Positions 11,878 to 24,590 of a stretch of 64,000 nucleotides of DNA are shown piece by piece. The notes beneath the pieces are model-generated. The model saw only the letters and a list, made by a program, of their open reading frames with translations, had not been told where the DNA came from and searched no databases. How positions within the stretch are numbered: the first letter of the stretch is position 1; every line of letters begins with the position of its first letter. Location: the NCBI GenBank assembly GCA_934045075.1, contig OW203722.1, positions 20,250,986-20,314,985 on the forward strand. The letters are read 5' to 3'. The DNA is from Yponomeuta sedellus. Taxonomy: Eukaryota; Arthropoda; Insecta; Lepidoptera; Yponomeutidae. The translations under genes were made by a program, and so were the position numbers.

Positions 11878-12701
11878 ATGTCAGCAGAAGGAAACGAGAC
11901 TCCTTCGATTGTACCAAGTTTGCCGGGGGCACCGGAGCAGACGTACCTGTTTCCGAAAGCGAAGGGGCACTCGAGGTCCATAAGTCATGGCGGAACGCCG
12001 ATGCTGGCCGGGAACCTGGCACCGGCTTCGGCGCGGCCTGCGCCACTCAAGAGCGCACTGCGGGGCCACCAGCGAGCCTTTTCGCATGGGCAGATCGGCG
12101 AGGGCCCGCGCGTGGGAACCGGGCCGGGCCACAGTCGCACGGGCAGCCGCACCGAATTCATCCTGCCGCCAGGCCACCGCGACCAGCCGGCGGCGTCTAC
12201 GCAACCGCGCCTGACCTCCGTCCGCGCGCACCACTCGCGCCAGGAGTCCCGCTCCGACTCCATCTACACCCTACGCCGCGATTCCGTCGTCGGGCCCTGG
12301 CGCAAGGCCTTCCTCTGGATGATGTGTCGCCCCACACCCACTGCCATTGACAACCGCAGCCTCATTGTGATCCCCAACCACTTAGTCCCTGATAAAACGC
12401 CTGCCAAAGAACACCCCAACGGACTGAGATGCAACAACACAATCAGGACTACCAAATATACATTGTTATCATTTATCCCTAAGAACTTGTTTGAGCAGTT
12501 TCATAGAATTGCAAACATATACTTTATATTTATAGTCCTGTTAAACTGGGTGCCAGCGATCAATGCATTCGGCAAGGAGGTGGCCATGCTTCCAGTGTTG
12601 TTTGTGCTCTGTGTGACAGCTGTGAAAGACTTGTTCGAAGACCGCAGAAGGCATCTCTCAGACAAAAGGATCAACAATTCTGTCTGCAGAGTCTACAAAA
12701 A
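11878..12701 (+). CDS. first coding exon of a P4-ATPase (ATP10-like phospholipid flippase)
   Basis: This exon starts at the first ATG and ends at donor GTGAGT, leaving codon phase 2; 274 residues are encoded here. Residues 1 to ~150 form a GC-rich, Ser/Arg/Pro-rich, probably disordered tail with RSxS-type sites ([23 protein letters not shown]). Then come the family hallmarks: [31 protein letters not shown], and two hydrophobic spans (~210-228 and ~233-250, first transmembrane hairpin) followed by [14 protein letters not shown]. The wording [11 protein letters not shown] matches class V (ATP10) flippases, which move phospholipids from the outer to the inner leaflet, usually with a CDC50 partner. 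The actuator, DKTGT phosphorylation and nucleotide-binding parts are missing, and I found none of them downstream. Either the next intron is very long or the gene is truncated. Confidence 0.88.
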
Positions 12702-15388
12702 GTGAGTTATATTTTTTACTAATTAATTACTGTATTGGTAAGGTTACTCAACAAGAACCTAGTTAAGTAGTTATACTCTCAATACAGCTGAGAAAATGTG
12801 ATCCACACCACAGCCTCTGGGTTTAACATGACAGAGTATCACCATAGGCTTTTGTTGTAAATTTTAGTTGGCTTACAATTCTTGCTTTCAATTCAATGCA
12901 TCACAAATTAAGACATGTTGTCATGCTATGGGTACTCAATTAAGGTATATATATTTGTGGCTTTGTTATGTCATCTACATACTTATCTTGAAGGCTTAGG
13001 AATGGACAAGGTCAGACAACTCTGAAGACTAAGAGATTTACACATGGTGTGAGGTACTGGTTAGTGTTTGCATAACCAAAGTAAACGTTTTTTGTCAATT
13101 CACTGTGCTATAAAGTACAAGATAAGTGCTGTTCACACCACAGAGGTCATAGAACCTATTACAAATCTGGTTTCAAAAATGGGGATGATAATATGCTGTA
13201 TTAGTACTAATATCCATAGCAATATGAACATCCTGATATTAATATTTTTGCAATTGCTTTTTCCCTTCCAGAGTAGATATTGCAACATCTGATTGACCAC
13301 TTTACATTTGATTTCCTCTGTATTACTATTAACTTGTAGTCCTTGAATTGCAATCTCCATCTGTCTTAGATAACTGGTCAAGATTGAGGCCAATCAACAG
13401 GAAGCATATTTGTTTAGAACAACTGGAGCATGTCTTCATCTATTTTAATTCCCGGTCAAAATGCATTCAAACGACTTCAGAAGACATCTTGTCTTGCACT
13501 ATTGATTCTCCTATTCACCTCCTTCCTGTTATAAAATATTACTTCAACATCTGTTATTAAATACATTCTTATAATTAACAGTGGTCATAATATCATTACT
13601 TATTTTGTAGAACAACTTCAAGGCCTTTGGCTCAGCAAATCATATAAATTATTTAACTGCTTACAGCCGAGCAAATCATCTAAAATTCCATTATGACACG
13701 AAAAGAAGTCCTTTCATTGTAAGTAATATGAATAGTACAAATACAATGATGGAAGGAAAAGTAGAAAGTCTCTTTAATAAGCAAAGAAAATTTAGTGGAA
13801 AGAACCGTCAGAAAAAAAACCTGCAGGTAATAACATAGATCTACAGTAGATCATTTACTTCATCCAAACCCTACTATCTTATACACAGCGATGCCACATA
13901 TACAATCAGTATAATCAATGCCTCTCTCTATGGAGAGGCTGCCCCCTGCTGTGTCTCTTAAATCTTACTTGGACCCACTTCCATCACTCCTAAATTTGGC
14001 ATAATATTTAGGAAGTGCATAACTAAAAATATATAAATAGGTTTTTAAAAATATTCCTTCCAAATTATATTCAAATGGCCACATTAATATACTAGTATTA
14101 GAGGTGGTGCAAATCAGCCTTAAACTTATTAATTCAATTCAATATATTTATTTCAGATATAACATCCATATTGTTTAAAATTATAAAATTAACAATAAAT
14201 TAATCAGTGGCATATCTGTAGTTATTTTCCAAGGGGGACCTAGCCTCTGAAAAGCAATGAAATTCTTCCATACATCCTTAGATAATAGAGGGCTTTACAA
14301 TTCTGAGGAGGGCAGGGTCCACTTAGCTCCCCATTATTTTCAATGGAATCTTAAATATCTAGTAAAAAATATAATTCGAATCTACTGCTGGCTTTTGTAT
14401 AATGCCCACCTCATTTGGCTCCTCTTGTTTCTGTTTTTACCAAATATAACCCACATGGCTGAGTAGCTGAGGAATCTTTAGCACTGATTGCGTAAACTAC
14501 AAGTATAAGAATATTCAATTGTAGTGCTGGCACTAATTTTGTAGAATGTGGAAACACATTGCAAGTTTTAAGAAAATCCGTGCTAAATATTTGTCTGAAG
14601 GTTAGTATGTAAGCCACATACGAAAAAACGATTGTCTAATTAAGGCGCCGCGCCAGTGTATAAGCTTGCAACACGGAATATCCTATGTACTCTAGAGGGA
14701 ATCTCAAATAAATATACCTAACAAAGAATAACCTCAATTCGAGTCGGAAAGCTTATGACACGGAAAATAACACGTTAACGACACAAGCAAGCCGTTATCA
14801 GCACGCACGCCTCGTTACGCTCTTTGATATCTACTGTAGATATCTACCACTTTCCCTAAAATGTATTTTACACTCTACATTTGGTATGGCTGTAATCTGC
14901 ACTGGATCAATTAATGATTTCAGTTTTTCGCAGTCCACTGTGCCGACCACTGGATTATATATTGTAAATGTATTATCTATATTGCTCTTTAATCTGCCAG
15001 CAGCACAGAACACTGTGATTTCTAACTCAGTTGTTACTATGGTATAGTTGTTCGTTGACTCCAAACATAGCAAACAAAAACAAAATATACGCGTCGGATC
15101 CTTCTTTGTTTGGATTCGGTGAAAACGCCGACGCTGCTTGCAGATATGATGCATGCTCCTTCGATCATACACAGTAGCTTGGACCCATACTAGTAGCCTA
15201 ATGCACATTTGTTCATCTTGCAACGGTGCGCACGCGCGGCACGTTTTCTATCTAATGTAATCCTTAAATACTTCTGAAGTTAGAGTCTACAATACAAACG
15301 CAAAAAAAGCCCGTGACGTTCCCTGTAACGTGCCCGTCGGCCGCCCATCAGCCACCCGCCGCCGGACGCTAGCAGTGTAGTCTATAAT
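12702..15388. other. AT-rich stretch after the ATP10-like exon
   Basis: It begins with the splice donor of the ATPase exon. No continuing ATPase exon is visible. A GC-rich patch near 15300-15375 could be a promoter or repeat edge. Several short ORFs (for example minus strand 14831-15223) have no recognisable relatives. Confidence 0.4.
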
Positions 15389-15692
15389 TGATATCAACCC
15401 TTTTATGTCCCCACTGCTGGGGCACGGGTCTCTTCCAGCATCGCAGGAAGGTTAGACCATACTCCACCACGGGAGCCCAGTCCGGGTTGGTGGAGGATTC
15501 AGAAGTTATCAAACCGCCCATAAGGAATCTGACATTGCCGGCACCAACGGCTGCCGTGCCTTGCGAAGCACGGAAGCGCTCGGAAAAATGCGACTAGCGG
15601 TATTCACGGGACGGTCACCCATCCTGCACCTGACCGCGCCTGTTGTTGCTTAACTCGAATGATTGATTCCAATCACTCGGTTCGACTAGGAC
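15389..15692 (+). repeat. dispersed repeat family A, copy 1
   Basis: It opens with TATGTCCCCACTGCTGG wording, continues through GCACGGGTCTCTTCC and CCGGGTTGGTGGAGGATT, and ends near TGTTGTTGCTTAACTCG. At least seven more pieces occur in this window. It is non-coding. The family is common-looking lepidopteran interspersed DNA whose class I cannot assign. Confidence 0.8.
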
Positions 15693-15738
15693 ACATGTGC
15701 TTCATTAATAATATTCAAGGTTTTTTTAAGTATTTTTT

Positions 15739-16160
15739 AAAGTTTTTGAAATTGCCAATCCGCGGTAATTAAGCTCATACTCTCTCTATTTCTGAGAGAA
15801 GGCCTGTGGCCTGCAGTGGGACATATCATCATCATCAACCGATTATGTTCCCACCGAGGGGCACGGGTCTCTTCCCAAGGAAGGTATAGGCCATACTCCA
15901 CCACGGGGGCCAAGTCCCGATTGGTGGAGGCTTCCAAGACTAGTAGCTGGTCTTACTGTCAGAAGTTTTCAAGCCGCCCTAAGGCCTCTGACTTGGCTTA
16001 ACGACTGCCATCTATCGACGGCAGCCGGCACCAACTGCTTAACGTGCCTTGCGAAGCACCGAACCGCTAGCGTTAGTCATAGACGGTTTACCCATCCATG
16101 CACTGAACGCGCTGTGTTGCTTAACCTTCGTGATCGTTTAAGAACACTCAGGCAGCCGGG
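15739..16160 (+). repeat. dispersed repeat family A, copy 2, with adjoining LINE-tail-like piece
   Basis: 15739-15836 holds AATTGCCAATCCGCGG and GCCTGCAGTGGGACATA, typical of non-LTR 3' ends and seen again at 16690-16760 and inverted at 60800-60830. From 15846 family A follows with CACGGGTCTCTTCC and GGTTGGTGGAGG-type wording, then TGCCTTGCGAAGCACCG. Confidence 0.7.
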
Positions 16161-16639
16161 TCTATGAGCGATTCGTACGTGGGACATATATCGCTACATA
16201 ATAACAAAAAACGTTTATTTAAGTAATAGTTATACCCGATCGTCATCGGCTCGTAGTAATGTGGATAGCTCGTTGTGTCGCTTCGCACTTTAATTGCACA
16301 TCGTCTGCAAGCTACATCAGTCGAAACGGAACTTCTAGTTTTCCACTTTCACGGTGAATACGCCATGTCTTAGTGTATTATTCAGGTGACAGTGGCGCGG
16401 CGGGAACTCGTTCATGTTTCATTGTATGCTCTGCTCACATGTGTTTGTATCACGCGCGGTGTACGTGACCCCGCTTGGCCGAAAGCATTTCTTTTACCGA
16501 TAACCGCTTTATTGCTACAGACCTATTTGCGAGAATAATCTGTTTGATGTCACCGATATCGCGATATCATCACCGATCGGAATAAATGAGGATTCATGTA
16601 GAATTTTCATCCATCATCTTACTAACAATCCTTAAAGCC

Positions 16640-16860
16640 ACACTTCTACATGTATTTTAATAATGCAGCCTATGTGCGCCGTCAGTACCTCAGCGCCTAA
16701 AATTGTCAATCCGCGGTGGGCACGCGTGGAAATTAAGCATACTATCTCTGTAAGAGATGATAATGCCCTGTAGTGGTACAGTAGGACGTTTATAGTCCTA
16801 CTGTAGGGTAAAGGCCTGCGTTTCGCAGGAAGGACATGGGACGAGGGCGCGGAAAAGACA
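16640..16860. repeat. LINE-tail-like fragment
   Basis: TCAATCCGCGGTGGGCACGC and AGTACCTCAGCGC recur, inverted, at 60800-60850. A GTAGTGGTACAGTAGGAC block and a short self-complementary stretch (AGTAGGAC...GTCCTACTG) follow. Non-coding. Confidence 0.6.
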
Positions 16861-17029
16861 CCCCGTCCTTTCTGTGTCACCTTGGTCCCGTACCTTCAGT
16901 ACATTTTGTATGAAAGTGGATTGGAAAGTCGACAAGTCTTTTCCGCGCCTTCGCCTCACGTCCTTTCTATGTGTCAGAGGTCAAAAGGCTGCATGAGCTC
17001 TTATAGTGAGGGAAGTGTTCAGTTGACAA

Positions 17030-17247
17030 GCGGTGATAGCTGTTGGTGCCGGCTGTCATGTAATGGCAGTCGTTAAGCCATGTCAGAGGCCTTATGTGCG
17101 GCTTGATAACATCTGACGGTAAGGCTCGCCACTGTCTTACAATTCTCCACCAACCCGGACTTGGCCCCCGTGGTGGAGTATGGCCTAACCACTGCGATGC
17201 CGGAAGAGACCCGTGCGCCAGCAGTGTATACATACAGGGGTTGATAT
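17030..17247 (-). repeat. dispersed repeat family A, copy 3
   Basis: Reverse orientation: GGTGCCGGCTGTCATG, then CCACCAACCCGGACTTGG, then GGGGTTGATATCGAT. The order matches the other minus copies at 57674-57913 and 61985-62077. Confidence 0.8.
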
Positions 17248-18075
17248 CGATAGCACTCTTATAAATTTCTCTTGAATCTTGTATTGAAAACAAACATTTG
17301 CCGCCCACATTTTTTATGAGATTCATGCTTGTTAGGTTGCCATACATTGCTTTACAGTACAATACCGACTGTCTAGAACAGATACTATTATCAATAAGGG
17401 TAGTAGCAGAAACCACATAACGGATCTGTTTGTCATTGAAACTCAGTCCCACATGCAGTAGTGGACAAAAAGGCATGACAATCATAATACTTTTAATACG
17501 TACGTTGTATCGTGGAAGTACTGTCCTATTTCAGATGCCGACTCGACTTTGTCTACTTCTAAGCAGGACGATAATGCTACAGTTTCGTGGGCTAGAAAGA
17601 GACACACGACTGTAAGCTTACGCAAAATCCGAGTGTACGCCTGGCATCTTCGCCTGGATGGATACAGGAAATCTATATTCGACATGCTTGCATGTGATTA
17701 TAAAAACCTGCATTGGAATTTTTCACGCCTAGCTAGCTGGATAATGTTTAATTAGTTGGACTTCCCCCGCGTATCTCTAACCTTAGCCTTTTATTTTGTC
17801 GACATTTCCTGGTAGAGACCTTGTGTTAAACACGCCACATGTGGGTCTGATGGCCCATGCTCAATATGTTCATGTCCTAATTGATTGTTTGACCTACATT
17901 TCGTTCTGAACGGCCACATATGGCCTGGGCCGCGAATCTCTTCCTCCGCGAATCACCCCCAGTTTCCCACTGTAACTTGTCCCAATTTAGTAAGCTACTG
18001 AGCACAGCTGTCGGTTGTTGTTTTTTTTATAAACTTTGCCCAAATGACAGCTGTTACAGTAGATTAACGCGAATG

Positions 18076-18340
18076 CAGAGAGGTAGTATCGTAGCGGTAG
18101 AACGCCGGTCTCACTTCTAGAGGTAATGGCTTGTAATCCCGGTATGTACCAATGACTGTTTTCTAAGTTACGTAGGTAGATTTGTGAAGATGTAGTACTG
18201 TAGCAATACCACTCGCTAATGGTGATGGAAAACATTGTGAGGAAACCTGCTGGTCTGAGGTGTTCATACGTCAGCTCTACAAATTGCCAGGATCATAATT
18301 AAACATAAACACTTACAGACTTTCGCCTTTATAATATTAT
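18076..18340 (+). repeat. tRNA-derived SINE, diverged copy
   Basis: The head has a weak tRNA-like A box (GTATCGTAGCGGTAGAA). The body carries GTACCAATGACT, GCAATACCACTCGCTAA and TTGTGAGGAAACCTGC, all shared with the SINE at 62266-62670. Too diverged to be recent. Confidence 0.7.
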
Positions 18341-18628
18341 TGTGAAGTGTGATGATGTGATTAGTGTGATGTCGATCACCTTAGTTCTTTAACGAACATC
18401 GAGGAATATTAACTTGTTTGCAAAATATTATAACTTGACTCCGCCGTACAATATACTGTATACTTAAGGATATCGCATTTGAATGATTATAATTATTGTT
18501 AACTAGCTGGTGTCCGCGACTTCGTCTGCGCAGGACGCTCGAAATTAGTATTTCGAGTAGCTAATTATTAGCGTGACCTAGATAAGAACTAACATTAAAA
18601 TTATGACATAATAGTACATTACACAACT

Positions 18629-18740
18629 AGGGTGGTAATACAAAGAAAGGCCGAGATCGCAGAAGTTTGCGGCCCGAGCTGCAATCGAGGGACGTAAATA
18701 TGCGATCGAGAGCTTTCTTTATTACCTCCCGTGTTGTGTT
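18629..18740. repeat. hairpin MITE, ~110 bp
   Basis: The outer ends GGTGGTAATACAAAGAAAG and CTTTCTTTATTACCTCC are inverted repeats. The centre is GC-richer (TTGCGGCCCGAGCTGCAATC). Non-coding. Confidence 0.7.
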
Positions 18741-18770
18741 CATCTTTTTATGTCTACACTTGGCCAGAAA

Positions 18771-18812
18771 GCGGCTTTTTCCGTACGCGCAGCGTGCGGA
18801 AAAAGCCACTTT
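18771..18812. repeat. GC-rich hairpin
   Basis: GGCTTTTTCCG and CGGAAAAAGCC pair perfectly around a 13-base GC-rich loop. It lies just left of MITE copy 2. Confidence 0.75.
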
Positions 18813-18836
18813 ATTGCCAGGTGTGGCATAAATATT

Positions 18837-19328
18837 TTTTTAATACAGTTGCTCAAAAAGTGGCGTATTGCAGGGACGTATAGCGTGCGGGATGTGGGCT
18901 ATTAGACACTCGTGCTTTTTTTTTTACCTTTCCCGCACTCGTGCGTTCTCTTTCCCAACTGTCAAAATGATGTCTATTAAAAAGAAAAACCTACCGTGAA
19001 GTTTTTACTAAAAAAAATCATAGAAGTTTTTATGATTCATGCAAATACGTATATTTCTAAAAAGAAGCTACTACAATATCAGATTTAAAGATTTGATTGA
19101 ATGAGTTAGGTTAGGTTTCATTTCATCTCATTAAATTTCATTGTCATTTCATATCAATAAAAAAATCCGTGATACAGAAGACTGGCTGTATGGACATGGT
19201 TCCCTTTGCCTTACCAGAATGGGTGAAGAAAAAAAATATCTCTGCTTATATTCTTTTACGGTTGGCGCCATTTTCCAAATAATTTTTCATTATTAAATTG
19301 CTTATTTTTTTCGCAACTGTATTAAAAA
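18837..19328. mobile_element. MITE-like element, copy 2
   Basis: It has the same termini as the element at 10099-10570 (TTTTTAATACAGTTGC / GCAACTGTATTAAAAA) and is collinear with it over most of its length. A third terminus in + orientation (TTTTTAATACAGTTGCG) starts at about 19335, six bases after this copy ends, so a second truncated copy may lie in tandem. Confidence 0.8.
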
Positions 19329-19479
19329 TAGTCGTTTTTAATACAGTTGCGAAAAAAAACCGTCATTCCAACTTGTTCCGACTGTCAACCCTCGCCTTCG
19401 GCTGCGCCTCGGTTCGGGTAGACATTTGTCCGAACTCTTTGCAATGACAGCCTTTCCGCACTTGTAATGAAATATACTA

Positions 19480-22400
19480 TAGGCACTATTTGGGTCGCAT
19501 TTGAAATCTATTACAGCCTGACAATATTGAGATGTTACAGTCGCACTATGATAATTGATAATGTAACAATATTTTCAACATAAGAAATACGGTAACTAAG
19601 CACTGCGGAGCCCTAATCATAGGCCTATTGGTAGCTGCAGTATGCTTGCTCCTATAAACTATACTTAACTATTTTTTTAAACATTTCTATCATACATTAC
19701 ATATGTGTAACTGTCCCTCTAGCGGTTTTTGCAACGTACGCCATAGTAGCTCGCAGATGGTAGATATTTTCCTGCTTACTTGACACAAGGGACAATTCAC
19801 ACCATATATTTATAAATTGTTTATGTTTTATTCTGATGCATGAGCTATATTATTGTAAAGTTTCATTAAAATCCATTCATTCGTGAAAGAGTTTATATGT
19901 GAAAGTGCAACAAACATCCATCCATACTTACAAACTTTCGCGTTTATAATATTATTAGGATTACTTATTGTACAAAAGGTGAACTTAATGCTAATTGTAT
20001 TTTCAACCCATCGACCGCAAGACAGGCAAAAATTTAAGTAGGCGTGCAAAAAAAAATATACAAAAATACTTGAGGCGTGATATCTGAGATATCTGAAGCG
20101 TGAAACTAATATTGAGCCACGTAATTGTACCACGAAGTGAAATACAATTTTTATTTTGATCCTGCCAATCAATCAAGCTCAATCTGTAGGAGCCGCCGAT
20201 ACTTACCGATTTTTTGATGGTTGCTGTTCGTAAACGTGCAAATTGGTTTCCAGCGCTGGACACCTTTTTCTTTAAGTGCCGCTTCCTCTCGGAGGTTGGT
20301 AACCAATTCGGATATAATCTTGTCTACTTTACCTATTCGCAATCGCAACTCACCCTAGTTTCACCCTATTGTGCGGTGAACGTAGGCAATCAATTTCAAG
20401 GCCACCGAAGCGGTATACTTCACGATATCGGCTACAATGTTCAAACACTTACAACAATTGTATTGATTGGAACCAATGATTTGAATTCATCGATTTCAAT
20501 GACAACGGGTTGATTTGGCCTTTAAGTTTGACGTTTCAAGAGCTCCCCCTTCGAATTAAATTGTTATCAATGAATCGCCTTCCTGGTTTCCAAGAATCGA
20601 GTACGTAAGTACATATTTGCGTAACACTGTACTTTTTGCTTTCGAAGAAATGTCTCGGTGTATCTAGTCAGCTTCTGACGTAGGCACACTACCAACCCTA
20701 GTGAGTAAATACGAGTATTATCAGGAAAAGTGCGCGTGTGTTTGTGTGTGTGTGGGACTGTAAACATTGGGTTGGGTTGGCTAGGAATGACCATATTAGC
20801 CAAGGAATCTTTGCAATAAAGATGGTAGCATCACGTTGGGCATAATGAACTGGATACAACAAGGTATGCAACGAGAACAGTAGATCTTTCTGAAAGCCAG
20901 CGCATAAACAGAGCTCACTAGTGTTTGATCGAGATAATTTTATAATATAAATTACTTATTTTAGAAACAGCATTTTTTTTCCAACACTAAGTATAGAAAA
21001 ACAACAATGTATTAAAAATTTCCGTAATTTAATTATCTAACGTAAGACTACAATTATCAAACTGTACTATATTTTTTTACAATCTCTATAAATGTTGTAT
21101 TGCGCGCGCGAGACAGCAGCCTTAATCAGCCAAACGACCTTAAAGAAGTTAACTCTCCCTAGAATGCGAAATCTTTCAAGATCAAAAGCCGCTAGCTAGC
21201 CTTCCAACATAGTTGGAGAGAGAACCACCTTTTTACCTATAAACAACTAGTGTGACTTGCGTGAACCCTCAGATCCAAAAATGATTAGGGTATATATAGT
21301 AGTAGAATAGTAGAGAAAAAACTAGCGAAGAAACTCCACGGTTATTCTCTTTAAAACAGGTTGCAGGGTCGATTTTTATTTTAATAATCTCGATATCAGT
21401 GTTTCATTGACACAACTCGCGATAAAGCTGGTACTTACTTATTAACTTACTTATTTTTCCTGGAACAATTATCAAATTCTAAAAACATCCTTTACTTAGA
21501 ATGTCTAGTTATTCCGTTAGGTATCTTTCCCTAAACGTGCACTTCCCTCCAAGTCCAGTTATCTAAACATCAGTCCTAGAGCAATCCCTAGAGAAAAACA
21601 CAGTGCTAATTGAAGCGTTATTTAATTTTACGCTTAGTATGATATGTCTCCCTGTAAGTAAAAAGTTAGGAAGTGAATTTATTCTTTTAATGGTCTGTTT
21701 TAATAGGTCTGTGGAATAAATCTTGTAAAATTTACATTAGATTAATCTATAATATAACAATGAATCGCTGAATGTGTTGGTAAGCGCTCGAAAATCTCGA
21801 GAGCAGCTGAAACGATTTCGCGGATTCTTTTTTTAAAATATTAATATTTAAAATATCCTTGAAGTACGAGGATGGTTACTACGGAGAAAAAAAATGAATC
21901 GACTGTTAGGCGGTACGAAGTTTGCTGGGTCAACTAGTGTAGTATTAATGTGAATAACAAACATTCAAACTGAAATCTGTCCCTACAGCAGCGATTCCTA
22001 GAGTGGGTTCCGTGAAAAGTGTGAGGAAGAGAAGCATATTTCTCACTGAGTCATTCGATTATTTTGACTTTCAAATATTTTCTTAGCTAAAAATATAAGG
22101 GTACCTTCCTAAACCTTGAATCATAAAATAAAGCAGCAATTATTTGTTACGGAGTACTTACCAGTGTTTCATAAAAAAAAAAATCTGCCCTGTTCAGGGC
22201 AGGTTTGGGAGACAGGAAATACGTAGTATACTATAAAAAGATACCTACTGCACCTACCAAATACTTAATAGAACTTTAAATAAACCACATTGTCTCATCC
22301 ATCCATCACATCATTCCGCGTACTTTTGCGTATATTATACAACCTTGGTCTGGTGGAAATCGATAATTGCCAAGGTGTGTGCCCACTGATACAAATCCAT

Positions 22401-22532
22401 TACGGAGCGGTGATTACCGCAGGCTTTAATGTTGGAGGAGTGGACTGAGACACCCAGTCCGCTACCCGCTGTCATGTTGTAAAAGTACAAAAGGCTGTTT
22501 TTGTTACCTTTTCTTCGAATGACAACGTAATT
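19480..22532. other. gene-free, AT-rich stretch
   Basis: I recognise no gene. A short TG run lies near 20738-20753 and a hairpin at 22186-22204 (TGCCCTG/CAGGGCA). The rest looks like unique or decayed repeat DNA. Confidence 0.4.
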
Positions 22533-22668
22533 ATTAAATTAATTCCGGATTCACTCACACGGGTGCGCCGCGCGATCACCCGCAGTCAGAGACGAACAAC
22601 CCACTACCCACTAAACCTAGTCTGACTGATCCGACGAAAACTCGAGTGAATCCTGAATTAATCTAATA
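22533..22668. repeat. short inverted-repeat element
   Basis: ATTAATTCCGGATTCACT at the left and AGTGAATCCTGAATTAAT at the right form near-perfect inverted ends around a GC-rich core (GCGCCGCGCGATCACCC). Probably a MITE of ~135 bp. Confidence 0.7.
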
Positions 22669-24422
22669 CTGTGTAGTGCTTACAAAAATTTTAGTAAAAA
22701 AAAAGGACAAAAAATGAGTAACTGTCAGCTCAAATCTGTGGGCGTCGCATTAAAATAAAGTAGATTTTATACGTAAGCTATGTAATTTTAATACAAAAAA
22801 CATACGTCTTTCGACGCTCATTACTTTGGAGACGTTTACAATTTATTTACTAGGATGAACTAAAAAAAAAGGTTTTAAGTAATTGTGCTCAGAATTAGTG
22901 GTCTCATCTATGTTCTGTGGCTGTCACCACAGAACACTACTCTTTTTTTATGTTCTGTGGCTGTCACAGTACAACTCGCACTCGCGTTTATTCGTGTTTT
23001 GGCTCGTAAACGTGTTCACTTCTCAACGTAAACCATTACAACTCGGAACTCAGCAATTTTAATTTCCATAATTGTCGCTAGGTGGTGCTTCCTAGATGCC
23101 ATAGAGATATGACTTTACGTTAACGCGATCCAGTAGTTAAAAAACTCTCACTAAGCACACTGTAACAAGATGTACTTTAAGCTCGCGATGGGTGGCCGTA
23201 CTGGCCTTTCTGGCCATATTTTCATAGTCAATGCTATGGGCGCTTTCAAAGTGGGTCACCCTGGTCAAGGTTTACGGAGCAGCCTAATGCCCAGGACTGA
23301 CCGTTATCGTTTGCTCCAGTTTTGTGCAGGATACATACTCACTAAAATCACGGTCTAAAAGAATATGTTTCGTCTTTCAAAGAGTGTTTAGCGAGTTTTC
23401 GAAATCTTTTTGCGACACACATCACATAACACACACATTTTCGTGAAGATGCCGCCTTTTCGCTTAGAACCATATCCAATGGCGCGGCGTCATTACTATG
23501 ATGCCGCGCTATGTTTGAATTTCTACGTAAACGTTAAACAAACCACTTAACAGTGAACAGTTTCTTTGTAAAGAAACCAATTTAATGAAAACTAGTATCA
23601 CCATTGAATTTGAAGTAAGGATAGAAGATCATTCAATAGCTTTTTTCGGATCCTGGCGCTGACGTCGCTTGTCGGTAAAATTTGTGACTAACTTATTACA
23701 TTTTCTGTATAATAACGAAATTGAACCACATTTCCCTAATAGTTTATTTTTTTATAAATTAATATTAAAAAATCCAATGATTTAATCAATAAGTTATTAA
23801 GATCGAGATAACTTAATTATTTTAATCAATCTTTCGTAACCCAGTCAGCTACCGTACTTGATAATGAGTTGCTTGTGCCCAATCTCACTAGTCTATGCTA
23901 CTCCACGTTAGATGGCGCTAATAGAAATAATTGGGCCACACAGAAGGGACTGGGGCGCGCGCAGACATCACTGATTAAACCGTTCGCAGATAGTAAATGT
24001 CACGGATAGGTATCCGTGGTAAATGTATAGAAATTTTCGAAAACGATACACGAAAATATACCTCATGGATGGTTCACAGATATTTCACATTTTGCAAAAT
24101 AGGTGGAAGAAATTTTTTTTTTTAAGGTTTCTAGTACAAGATCGATTAAGCTATGTTGGTACATCTTTTAATTTTTATGTGATTTATTGACAAATAAGTT
24201 GCTTAAAACTTTCCTAAAAACGGTACCGATTATTATGGCAGCTTCCTATAAGAACTCGTGGTCGCAGTTTGTACCCCCTAGTTTTTGAATTCGCAACTTG
24301 CTGTTGAGGAACAGTCGACAGCATATCACCTTTACATTTTATAATGTCTTGGAATAATTAACTACATAAACAATAATTAACTATAGCCCTTTAAGTATAA
24401 CTTCCAACTAAAACATAGATTT
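22669..24422. other. gene-free stretch
   Basis: No gene is recognised. TATGTTCTGTGGCTGTCAC occurs twice, near 22910 and 22950, as a short direct repeat with a local hairpin. Confidence 0.4.
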
Positions 24423-24590
24423 TAGGGTTCCGTACCAGAGGGTAAAAACGGGACCCAATTGCTAAGATGGTATGTCCGTCTGTCCCCAAGCTGAACGTAA
24501 ACTCTCATGAACCGTGTAGCTACAGTTGATATTTTTATAGATGATGTACATATTTATTTAATGAAAGTCATTTCCATTTTAACCGACTTC
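24423..24590 (+). repeat. dispersed repeat family D (GGGTTCCGTA type)
   Basis: TAGGGTTCCGTACCAGAGG, GGTAAAAACGGGACCC, GTCCGTCTGTCCCC and TCTCATGAACCGTGTAGCT follow one another, wording typical of an abundant lepidopteran repeat. Edge fragments recur near 28448, 45775, 48590 and 58025. Confidence 0.65.

Noticed and set aside
11881..12263. Minus-strand and alternate-frame ORFs over the ATP10-like exon
   Set aside because: They come from the high GC of the exon; the plus-strand frame alone carries family motifs.
14831..15223. 130-codon minus-strand ORF that could look like a secreted protein
   Set aside because: No recognisable domain and no splice or promoter support. It lies in repeat-rich DNA, so I do not call a gene.
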